A stretch of DNA of 64,000 nt from the NCBI GenBank assembly GCA_016713905.1, contig JADJOE010000001.1, positions 1,551,001 through 1,615,000 on the forward strand. Direction: 5' to 3'. Made by a program: the position numbers and the translations under genes. Below the pieces are notes generated by a model that was not told the origin of the DNA, searched no databases, and saw only the letters and a program-made list of their open reading frames with translations. Shown piece after piece: positions 27,401-34,907 of this stretch (position 1 is the stretch's first letter; each line of letters begins with the position of its first letter). Source of the stretch: Candidatus Vicinibacter proximus (GTDB lineage: Bacteria; Bacteroidota; Bacteroidia; Chitinophagales; Saprospiraceae).

Positions 27401-27745
27401 ATGAATACACTACGCAATTCAGTTCAATTGGTTGGACATTTAGGAAAAGATCCGGAACTTACAAATCTTGACAAAGGGAAGAAGTTAGCAAGAGTGTCTA
27501 TTGCAGTAAATGAATTTTACACTACCGCAAAAGGGGAGAAGACCAACAACACCCAATGGTTAAATCTCATTGCCTGGGACAAAAAAGCAGAATACCTGAG
27601 CAATTACCTGGCAAAAGGAAATGAAGTCATGATCCAGGGAAAACTTTCGTCACGATCTTACGAAGACAAATCAGGACAAACAAAGTATGTCACAGAAATT
27701 GTGGTGAATGAAATTTACAAGATCAATAAGCCAAAAGAAGACTGA
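27401..27745 (+). CDS. ssb: single-stranded DNA-binding protein, short form (copy 1, second)
   Basis: 114-residue OB-fold protein, paralogous to the preceding gene (same first residues and length; 'NTQWLNLIAWDKKAEYLSNY', 'GNEVMIQGKLSSRSYEDKSG'). No acidic tip; the C-terminus is 'NEIYKINKPKED'. Its 5' leader repeats TTTGTTTCACGTTTAAATTT, as if the leader was duplicated with the gene. Protein identical to 31230-31574. Confidence 0.9.
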   Translation: MNTLRNSVQLVGHLGKDPELTNLDKGKKLARVSIAVNEFYTTAKGEKTNNTQWLNLIAWDKKAEYLSNYLAKGNEVMIQGKLSSRSYEDKSGQTKYVTEIVVNEIYKINKPKED

Positions 27746-27788
27746 TCCATTTACTTAAGAGGAAAATAGAATCAGACATTGGAAAAGG

Positions 27789-27814
27789 CTACTCAGTATT
27801 AAATTACTGGGTAG
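27789..27814. terminator. hairpin after ssb pair (copy 1)
   Basis: 10-bp stem CTACTCAGTA / TACTGGGTAG with one G-T pair and loop TTAAAT, enclosed by the further pairing AGAGGA/TCCTCT. It lies between the ssb pair and a minus-strand (pseudo)gene and could end transcripts from both sides. Confidence 0.55.
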
Positions 27815-27815
27815 T

Positions 27816-28105
27816 CTATCCTCTTTGGAGCAATATTTTTTGAGCAAAATGAATTCCCTGCTCTGTCCAACAAATTAAATACATGCCATCGGGAATATTA
27901 GTTGGAAAATCAAATTGCTGACCAGAAAAGGATTTGGTATCCCAAACTTTTTGGCCAAAAGAATTTAATAATTAAATTTTTCCGGATTGATGCATTGGAT
28001 TTAACAGGATGCCGGATGAAATGGCAGGATACCAAAGATTTTTAAATTGAAGGGGATTTCTTGTTGAAACATTGCATTGCTCATCTAATTAAGTCAGAAG
28101 AAATA
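27816..28105 (-). pseudogene. truncated copy of the T9SS-like C-terminal domain gene
   Basis: The minus strand matches the last about 95 codons of the gene at 31645-32415, including the segments encoding 'YLICWTEQGIHFAQKILLQ' and 'GQQFDFPTNIPDGMY'. It carries a TAA in place of the codon before 'LLNSFGQ' (AATTAAATTT here versus AATTCAATTT in the intact copy), several clustered changes, and no 5' part. It is a relic created with the ssb duplication. The space 28106-28334 shows no other gene. Confidence 0.8.
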
Positions 28106-28334
28106 TTGCGATTCTTTGATTAACACAACATTGACATTCTATTTGCAAGTGGATGTATTTTTTTTTTTTCTGTAATAGTTTTAAATTTATTTTACTGAAT
28201 AGTTGATCCAGGCCTGAACACCAAATCAGTGGGTGAATAATTAAATGTCTGCTTAAGAAATTTGAGCAACTGCCACCGAACACATCCTGATGTACAAGGT
28301 AGGAGGTATAGTATTTGATTTAAAATTTAAGTTT

Positions 28335-29108
28335 ATGAAATTACATTTGTTTTGTATGTTCGTAAGTATAATTATTCTTAGCTGTTCCAAAGAAGCCCAT
28401 CAAGGGCAAGGAGAAACGTTAATGTCATTAGAAGAAAGTAATCAAACCATATTATTTGAATATTATGAAGATATGGAGTTGACCGATAGTTTTGGTATAG
28501 ACACATCTGAGGAATTTAAATATTTGATACTAGCCAGAATACCGACCGATAGCTCTAATATTTTCATCGATAGAATTCACAGATTCAGTTCTGATTCCGG
28601 TTATTGGGCTTTTGGGGATTCAATTGAACTTCCATTAAGAAATCAGGATTTAATAGCCAATAGACTATCGTTTCTTGCAGATTCACTCAATATGGATAGT
28701 GTGATCAGTGCAAATGCCGATACAATTCCTTCCTGGTGGTTTGATTTGGAAGAAAATGCAAGAGAGCTTTATTCTTTTAATTCAGGTAGAATTACAGCAA
28801 GAACTGCATATTCTGTGATCCACAATCATTTTACAAGAACCTATCAAGGTTGTGCAAGTGAGGATCCCAACAGCTCGTGGTTGCTTCAAATGCCCGGTAA
28901 TCCAAATTTATGGTTTATTGGTTGGTGTAATAAAGTTTCAAGTTTTATACCTATTGGTCTTTATGGATTTGATATTGTTTTTGATAAACCTTTTTACCGA
29001 AAAAAATTGGCCACATTTTGGGCTTGGGGTGCAGGGACCATTCAATTTTGTGGCCCTTATCAATTACTCAACAATAAAGCTTGCAGTTGGATAAACGGAG
29101 GTATTTAG
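28335..29108 (+). CDS. lipoprotein of unknown function
   Basis: From the ATG at 28335 the protein has 257 residues with a lipoprotein signal 'MFVSIIILSCSKEAH'. A longer frame starting at 28290 would place 15 residues before the signal and is unlikely. The body is acidic in the first half ('DLEENARELYSF'); the end has 'YQGCASEDPNSSW', 'FIGWCNK', 'IQFCGPY' and 'NNKACSW', four Cys that could form disulfides outside the membrane. No known family recognised. Its stop overlaps the next gene, so the three genes to 30330 are one unit. Confidence 0.65.
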   Translation: MKLHLFCMFVSIIILSCSKEAHQGQGETLMSLEESNQTILFEYYEDMELTDSFGIDTSEEFKYLILARIPTDSSNIFIDRIHRFSSDSGYWAFGDSIELPLRNQDLIANRLSFLADSLNMDSVISANADTIPSWWFDLEENARELYSFNSGRITARTAYSVIHNHFTRTYQGCASEDPNSSWLLQMPGNPNLWFIGWCNKVSSFIPIGLYGFDIVFDKPFYRKKLATFWAWGAGTIQFCGPYQLLNNKACSWINGGI

Positions 29109-29773
29109 CGAATTTAAAATTGATTAAAGTTCTAATTTGTCAATTGGTGATTATCACAAATTTGACATTTGTGCATGGTCAAGATCAGTCATCTGAACAA
29201 ATTATTCAGGATAAACTAATAAAAAGGGCAATTCTGGAATTCGGAATAACGCCAAGGGCAGTAAGTCAAAATGATACGAAAGTATCCCATCTTGACAGTA
29301 ATCATTATTCATTTAATGAAGGAATCATTAGGTTGCAATTGGGTATTAGATTAGTTGGAAACCACCATTTTCATTTTTGTTATGATTATTTTTTCAGGAG
29401 ATTGTCTGATAATTTTCCATTTCACGAATATTCAGATTACAATGGGACTGGATTAAGTATTCAATATAATTACAAGTGGATTCAATCATCAGATTTGAAA
29501 AAGATCACTTTTTGGGGCAGAAGAATTAATTATGGAATTATTCCTGAATCAGTAATTTCGTTCGGTTTAACTAATTTGCGATCAGGATATGAATATAGCA
29601 GTGTGCGATCTTCAAACAAGTGGTTTCCCTATTGGTCTTTAGGTACTGGTATTGGCTTCCGACCCAGCAGATTCTTTGAGTTGATCATGTTGTATCAGAT
29701 GGAGTATTATCCATCTATCAAATCTTATCCCTTCCGGAATATTCCCCAGATCAAATTTAACTTCAGGATATGA
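29081..29773 (+). CDS. putative outer-membrane beta-barrel protein, unknown
   Basis: Up to 230 residues; the start is uncertain (TTG at 29081, or the in-frame TTG about 14 codons later, which begins the hydrophobic signal 'LICQLVIITNLTFVHGQ'). After the signal there are alternating beta strands ('HHFHFCYDYFFRRL', 'GLSIQYNYKW', 'FELIMLYQMEYY') and a final 'IKFNFRI', as in small barrels. It overlaps the genes on both sides by a few bases. No family recognised. Confidence 0.55.
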   Translation: MQLDKRRYLANLKLIKVLICQLVIITNLTFVHGQDQSSEQIIQDKLIKRAILEFGITPRAVSQNDTKVSHLDSNHYSFNEGIIRLQLGIRLVGNHHFHFCYDYFFRRLSDNFPFHEYSDYNGTGLSIQYNYKWIQSSDLKKITFWGRRINYGIIPESVISFGLTNLRSGYEYSSVRSSNKWFPYWSLGTGIGFRPSRFFELIMLYQMEYYPSIKSYPFRNIPQIKFNFRI

Positions 29774-30330
29774 TGGTAATTAGAAAAGTAATTTTGTTTT
29801 CTTATATTTTTATTGCATGGATTTTCCATGGATCTAAATTATTTGCACAGTGGGACATTGCTTCATTTTACAGTTTTGTACCCACCAGTGATAATTATAC
29901 TAAAGATTTGCGACCGGTAAGTTTATATGAACACTATATCAATCTTTCAGGCCGAAGGGAATTCTACCGCAGAACCTATGTTGGGATGGACATGTCCTAT
30001 ATGATCATGTCCGGACCAGAAATACCCAATCCTTTTGTGGCATTGGGTGTATGGTTAGAATATAAGCTGATTTTCAGCAAGTATGCGGCTTTGTATCCTC
30101 GACTTGGCATCAGTCAGGGGAATCTGAGTTTCGCAGATATCTATTTACCGACGAAGCGTCCGGTCACGAGCCGCGTGTTGGGCTTGAGTGCAGACTTTCG
30201 ATTGACAAAAGCCTTCTATTTATGGACTGGACTGATCAACCACTTTCCGTTGAATAAGATACCTTACAAGTATAGTTATTCTCAGCCTTTTCTTGGAGTC
30301 CGAATATTCCTGAACCCTGATAAGAAGTAG
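29770..30330 (+). CDS. putative outer-membrane beta-barrel protein, unknown
   Basis: 186 residues with a signal peptide (about 1-27, ending 'GSKLFAQ') and strands such as 'YVGMDMSYMIM', 'LGVWLEYKLIF' and 'QPFLGVRIFLN'. It starts 4 bp inside the previous gene (ATGATG at its stop). With the lipoprotein at 28335 it forms a three-gene envelope unit lying between the two copies of the ssb duplication. No known family. Confidence 0.58.
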   Translation: MMVIRKVILFSYIFIAWIFHGSKLFAQWDIASFYSFVPTSDNYTKDLRPVSLYEHYINLSGRREFYRRTYVGMDMSYMIMSGPEIPNPFVALGVWLEYKLIFSKYAALYPRLGISQGNLSFADIYLPTKRPVTSRVLGLSADFRLTKAFYLWTGLINHFPLNKIPYKYSYSQPFLGVRIFLNPDKK

Positions 30331-30696
30331 GTATAGGCTTGAAACAAAGTTTGTGTTTTACTATTTGAGACTGAAAGGGTGCATGTTGGAAACTTGCGCC
30401 AAAGGGGTAATAATATTTGGATCGATTCTTTAATTGAATTTTCTCTTCTATATATCATTGAATAGTCATGACAAAGTGCGATTTGTGTTATGGGCTTTAA
30501 TAATATGAAAATTGTATTTTTTTCATATCTGTTGGTTTTAGCTTTGTCATTAAGTAAGTTCAAAGCCAAACATATATTGGCCCTGTCATTGGATTCAATT
30601 TTCTAAGAGTTTTATCCAAGGTGAGAAATTCATTATTTCTTGAAATTGTACTGGCTTAAATTCATATTGCATAAGTTTTGAAAGCCCTTGCAAACA
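30331..30696. other. intergenic stretch before ssb copy 2
   Basis: AT-rich; no supported gene or RNA. The duplicated ssb segment starts at 30697. Confidence 0.35.
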
Positions 30697-30785
30697 GGGC
30701 CTCTAGCCGTTATTATACGTTTATTTACGGATACATTCGGATATACCCGTTAGAATTACGAGTTAGGATTTGTAAGCATCTCACC

Positions 30786-30818
30786 TTTGTCCTGTCAATT
30801 TTTTTTATTAACAATTTG
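30786..30818 (+). promoter_or_regulatory. predicted promoter of ssb (copy 2)
   Basis: TTTG (30786-30789), 21-nt spacer (one T more than copy 1), ACAATTTG (30811-30818), then the ssb start at 30840. Confidence 0.4.
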
Positions 30819-30839
30819 TTTCACGTTTAAATTATTTTT

Positions 30840-31184
30840 ATGAACACACTACGCAATTCAGTCCAATTGATTGGACACCTTGGAAAAACTCCAGAACTGA
30901 TCACCCTTGAAAAAGGAAGGTTTGTAGCCAAAGCAACTTTAGCTACCCATGAGACCTATACCTCCAACAATGGTGAACACATCACCAACACGCACTGGCA
31001 CAAACTTGTAGCCTGGGGCCCTTTGGCCGAGAACATGAGTAAGATTTTAGAGAAAGGAACAGCTGTTCTTGTTAAGGGTAAGTTGGTTACCCGATCGTAT
31101 GAGGATAAAAATGGTATTCCAAAAACGATTACTGAAATTCTGGTTTCTGATTTTATGAAAATGAAAAAAGAACAAGTCGCATAA
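30840..31184 (+). CDS. ssb: single-stranded DNA-binding protein, short form (copy 2, first)
   Basis: Same 114-residue protein as 27011-27355; the DNA differs at only a few silent positions. OB fold with 'SVQLIGHLGKTPEL' and 'HKLVAWGPLAENM'; no acidic C-terminal tip. Identity at protein level with small silent drift means either recent duplication or gene conversion, with purifying selection. Confidence 0.9.
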   Translation: MNTLRNSVQLIGHLGKTPELITLEKGRFVAKATLATHETYTSNNGEHITNTHWHKLVAWGPLAENMSKILEKGTAVLVKGKLVTRSYEDKNGIPKTITEILVSDFMKMKKEQVA

Positions 31185-31229
31185 ATTAATTATCCATCAA
31201 AATTTTGTTTCACGTTTAAATTTTATATT

Positions 31230-31574
31230 ATGAATACACTACGCAATTCAGTTCAATTGGTTGGACATTTAGGAAAAGATCCGGAACTTACAAATCTTGA
31301 CAAAGGGAAGAAGTTAGCAAGAGTGTCCATTGCAGTAAATGAATTTTACACTACCGCAAAAGGGGAGAAGACCAACAACACCCAATGGTTAAATCTCATT
31401 GCCTGGGACAAAAAAGCAGAATACCTGAGCAATTACCTGGCAAAAGGAAATGAAGTCATGATCCAGGGAAAACTTTCGTCACGATCTTACGAAGACAAAT
31501 CAGGACAAACAAAGTATGTCACAGAAATTGTGGTGAATGAAATTTACAAGATCAATAAGCCAAAAGAAGACTGA
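31230..31574 (+). CDS. ssb: single-stranded DNA-binding protein, short form (copy 2, second)
   Basis: Same 114-residue protein as 27401-27745, with at least one silent difference (TCT/TCC in 'RVSIAV'). OB fold, no acidic tip. Shares the TTTCACGTTTAAATTT leader with the other three ssb genes. Confidence 0.9.
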   Translation: MNTLRNSVQLVGHLGKDPELTNLDKGKKLARVSIAVNEFYTTAKGEKTNNTQWLNLIAWDKKAEYLSNYLAKGNEVMIQGKLSSRSYEDKSGQTKYVTEIVVNEIYKINKPKED

Positions 31575-31617
31575 TCCATTTACTTAAGAGGAAAATAGAA
31601 TCAGACATTGGAAAAGG

Positions 31618-31643
31618 CTACTCAGTATTAAATTACTGGGTAG
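31618..31643. terminator. hairpin between ssb pair and convergent gene (copy 2)
   Basis: Same stem CTACTCAGTA / TACTGGGTAG as at 27789. It directly abuts the stop codon of the minus-strand gene at 31645 and probably works in both directions. Confidence 0.55.
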
Positions 31644-31644
31644 T

Positions 31645-32415
31645 CTATCCTCTTTGGAGCAATATTTTTTGAGCAAAATGAATTCCCTGCTCTGTCCAAC
31701 AAATTAAATACATGCCATCGGGAATATTAGTTGGAAAATCAAATTGCTGACCAGAAAAGGATTTGGTATCCCAAACTTTTTGGCCAAAAGAATTTAATAA
31801 TTCAATTTTTCCGGATTGATGCATTGGATTTAATATCATTCCAGAGGATATGGCAGGATACCAAAGATTTTTAAATTCAAGTGGATTTCTGGTAGATACA
31901 TTACATTTCTCATCCAATAAAGTCAGGAGATATTCACCGGGAAAAAATTGGCCGGGATATTCCAAATCGAAATTGCCGAATAGGGTAGACAAGGTAATCT
32001 TGATCACCGGGCGGTAAATGCCGGGTGTATTATCAGAAGTTGGTGTACCCTTTAAGATTAAACATCCAATGGAGTTTTTCGGAAAAATACAGTCCGGTGG
32101 ATTACACTCATAACCGATTCCTTTTGGTAAACCGGAGATTGCATCTTTAGTCGGAATTTTAGCAAAATTCAGGTTTACAGGTATAGGCACACCCGGAATG
32201 GTAACCGTGTCAGAGATTTTGACTGTCAGGTTAAATTCGAAGGGTTTGTTGATGCAGGCGGGTTTATTGATTCCACCATTAGGGTTTGTGGGCGAAATAG
32301 GTTTAGGGTAAACACCTACAGCAGAATCTTTTACGGTGCTGTCAGGCAGACATGCCTGAGAAAATCCGTTTTGCAAAGCAAGGAAAAGTATAAAAAAGCA
32401 GTATAATTGTTTCAT
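31645..32415 (-). CDS. secreted protein with T9SS-like C-terminal sorting domain
   Basis: 256 residues from the ATG at 32415, which starts a clean signal peptide ('MKQLYCFFILFLALQNGFSQ'); an upstream ATG would put 13 residues before it. The middle holds Pro/Gly-rich beta segments with Cys ('NKPFEFNLTVKISDTV', 'GYECNPPDCIFPKNSIGC'). The C-terminal about 70 residues ('GKIELLNSFGQKVWDTKSFS', 'PDGMYLICWTEQG', 'AQKILLQ') follow the type A sorting-domain pattern that sends Bacteroidota proteins out through the type IX system. Role unknown. Divergent from a TonB receptor gene, with a 16-bp gap between start codons. Confidence 0.75.
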   Translation of the reverse strand: MKQLYCFFILFLALQNGFSQACLPDSTVKDSAVGVYPKPISPTNPNGGINKPACINKPFEFNLTVKISDTVTIPGVPIPVNLNFAKIPTKDAISGLPKGIGYECNPPDCIFPKNSIGCLILKGTPTSDNTPGIYRPVIKITLSTLFGNFDLEYPGQFFPGEYLLTLLDEKCNVSTRNPLEFKNLWYPAISSGMILNPMHQSGKIELLNSFGQKVWDTKSFSGQQFDFPTNIPDGMYLICWTEQGIHFAQKILLQRG

Positions 32416-32431
32416 AATCCAATTTAATTTG

Positions 32432-34798
32432 ATGGGCAAGTTACAGATATTCAATATTAGTCGAAGGGAAATCTTTAGGATTTTTACAATTTTGGGCCTT
32501 GTCTTTCATTTTTTTGAGACCTCGTCCATATTGCAAGCACAGGAGAAGATAGAAGGGAAGGTAAAGGACGGTAGGACCAAGCACCCACTTCAGGGCGTAA
32601 TTGTAAGGGCTGGAACGTCCGGCAGTGTTACCGATGAAAATGGTTATTTTCAAATTACCATGGACCAAAGTGGCACTAAACAATTGAATTTTAGCTATCT
32701 GGGTTATAAGAATTTAGAGATTAAATTGGTACAGGCAGATGTTGAACGTGGGCCATTAGATATTTTGATGGAAGAAGAAAATGTGTTGTTGCAAACTGCG
32801 GTTATCAGTTCCTCCAGATTTGAAAGACCCATCAGTGAATCGCCAATATCCATGGAGCTGATCAAGCCTGAATACCCTGAGCGTTTAACCTCGACTTCTG
32901 TTCAGCAAGTTTTAGATCGAGTACCAGGCGTTCAAATTTTAGATGGGCAAGCTAACATTAGAGGAGGGTCCGGTTATAGCTATGGTGCAGGAAGCCGAGT
33001 GATGTTAATAATGGATGACCTTCCTATTCTACAACCCGATGCCGGATTTCCCAATTGGGATGATTTACCATTGGAGAATGTTGGACAAATTGAGATAGTA
33101 AAGGGAGCGGCATCCGCATTATATGGTTCTGCTGCCATGAACGGCATCATTCATTTCCGTAACATCAAGCCTTCCACGGAACCATTCACAAGGATCAGTA
33201 TAATCCCAAGATTATTTCTGACACCAAAACCCGGAAATCAATGGTGGGGAAAAGGTAACAACATACAGCCAGGTGAATTTATCAGCACTTTTGTGCACCG
33301 GCAAAAATTCCAATCTACTGATCTGGTCCTTGGAGGGTATTATGGCAATAAAACAGGATTCAATGAGGGTAATAACAGTCAGAATTTCCGTATTAATGGA
33401 ATCGTGACACAGCATTTTAGTGAAAGATTAATAGCTACTATGGGACTTAATGTGAATACCGGAAGTAGTTCCAGTTTTTTTTACTGGAATGCTGAAGGAT
33501 CCTATTCCGGAGACACTACCTCATACAGCAATTCTAAAAAGTTGAGATTTTCTCTGGATCCTTCAATTCAATATTTTACAGCAAAAAATTATAAACACAA
33601 GCTCATGACCAGGTGGTTGCACGTGGACAATAATGTGGACAATAACCAATCCAATAAAAGTGAGAATTTGTATGCCGAGTATCAGATTCAAAAAACTTTT
33701 GAATCGCTTGGTATGAGTTTTAATGCAGGAATTGTGGGGAGTTCATCGTACATCAATGCAAAGCTTTATTCCGATACTGTTTTTAATAGTTTTAATCTGG
33801 CATCCTATGTACAATTTGAGCAAAAATTATTCGAAAGACTAAATCTCAGTGCAGGTGTAAGATATGAGTATTTTAGCCTGACAGGGCCTAACTCAATTTC
33901 CGGAAAAATAATTAAAAATCCATCCGTAGATCAACGTCCTGTATTTCGTTTGGGTGCCAATTACAGACTTATGGCTGCCACTTATTTAAGAGCCAGTTGG
34001 GGGCAAGGATTTCGCTTCCCTACGATAGCAGAGAAATACATCACTACAAACGCCGGAGGTGTCATGGTCACACCAAATCCTGATCTAAAATCAGAGTATG
34101 GAGATTCTTATGAGATTGGAGTCAAACAAGGTTTAATCATTGGTAGATTCAAAGGTATGGTAGACTTGTCCGGATTTCTTTCCAGGTATCAGAACATGAT
34201 GGAATTTTCATTATTGTTTAAAGATTTCAGATTTTTATTTCAATCCCAAAATGTTGGGGACACCCGTATTAAAGGATTTGAAATTGGCACCCAAGGCGTC
34301 ATTGATTTTGGAGATCAAAAAATTCAAATTGCAGGAGGGTATACCTATATTGATCCAAAGTTTAGAGAATGGGATATCACCGGCAAGGACGTTGCCATAA
34401 ATGCATTGGATAAGGCAACTCAAGCCCAACGAAATGCTGCAAGTTCTACATCCACCGAAAATGTGCTGAAGTACCGCTCCAAGCATTTATTTAGATGGGA
34501 TGTTGAATACCAGTTTAAGAAATTTTTTGCAGGACTAAATTTCAACTATGCAAGTCATGTGGCGGCAGTGGATTGGTTGTTTGAAGTGGATGTATTTATT
34601 CCGGGCGTAAAAGAATTTAGAAAAAAGCATAATTATGGTTACCGGATATATGATTTCAGAATAGGTTATCAATTTGAAAAATATGAACTCCAGCTTAATC
34701 TGAACAATGCCTTCAATGAATCTTATACCTTCAGGCCCGGATTGATGGAAGCACCAAGGAACCTCAGTGCAAGAATGGCCTGGAGAATTAATGGTTAA
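32432..34798 (+). CDS. TonB-dependent outer-membrane receptor
   Basis: 788 residues from the ATG at 32432. Order: signal peptide, CarboxypepD_reg-like domain (about 38-120: 'IEGKVKDGRTKHPLQGVIV'), plug ('VQQVLDRVPGVQILDGQANI' and 'IEIVKGAASALYGSAAMNGI'), then a 22-strand-type barrel with 'GQGFRFPTIAEKYI' and 'LKSEYGDSYEIGVKQG' and an end rich in aromatic residues. It imports a ligand using TonB energy. No SusD partner gene lies beside it, so siderophore, cobalamin or metal uptake is more likely than glycan uptake, but the ligand is unknown. Confidence 0.92.
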   Translation: MGKLQIFNISRREIFRIFTILGLVFHFFETSSILQAQEKIEGKVKDGRTKHPLQGVIVRAGTSGSVTDENGYFQITMDQSGTKQLNFSYLGYKNLEIKLVQADVERGPLDILMEEENVLLQTAVISSSRFERPISESPISMELIKPEYPERLTSTSVQQVLDRVPGVQILDGQANIRGGSGYSYGAGSRVMLIMDDLPILQPDAGFPNWDDLPLENVGQIEIVKGAASALYGSAAMNGIIHFRNIKPSTEPFTRISIIPRLFLTPKPGNQWWGKGNNIQPGEFISTFVHRQKFQSTDLVLGGYYGNKTGFNEGNNSQNFRINGIVTQHFSERLIATMGLNVNTGSSSSFFYWNAEGSYSGDTTSYSNSKKLRFSLDPSIQYFTAKNYKHKLMTRWLHVDNNVDNNQSNKSENLYAEYQIQKTFESLGMSFNAGIVGSSSYINAKLYSDTVFNSFNLASYVQFEQKLFERLNLSAGVRYEYFSLTGPNSISGKIIKNPSVDQRPVFRLGANYRLMAATYLRASWGQGFRFPTIAEKYITTNAGGVMVTPNPDLKSEYGDSYEIGVKQGLIIGRFKGMVDLSGFLSRYQNMMEFSLLFKDFRFLFQSQNVGDTRIKGFEIGTQGVIDFGDQKIQIAGGYTYIDPKFREWDITGKDVAINALDKATQAQRNAASSTSTENVLKYRSKHLFRWDVEYQFKKFFAGLNFNYASHVAAVDWLFEVDVFIPGVKEFRKKHNYGYRIYDFRIGYQFEKYELQLNLNNAFNESYTFRPGLMEAPRNLSARMAWRING

Positions 34799-34907
34799 GT
34801 TGGACAAAAACCAAATTACAAAATTCTCCCGGTCAAAAGATCTGATGCAAAAGTTGTTTTAATTTTTTGAGATTACCGCAAATATTTTTGAAGAATGTTA
34901 TTCCAAA

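Larger units (their letters stand above)
26869..28105 (+). repeat. segmental duplication, copy 1 (ssb pair and flanks)
   Basis: About 1.24 kb repeated at 30697-31935, offset about 3829 bp. The shared part begins at GGGCCTNTAGCC, includes the promoter leader and both ssb genes (proteins identical, only a few silent changes), the hairpin after them, and the 3' end of the gene at 31645. Similarity fades in that last part, where this copy is a pseudogene. Confidence 0.92.
30697..31935 (+). repeat. segmental duplication, copy 2 (ssb pair and flanks)
   Basis: Partner of 26869-28105. This copy ends inside the intact T9SS-like gene at 31645-32415, so it is probably the original and the other is the derived one. 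Confidence 0.92.
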
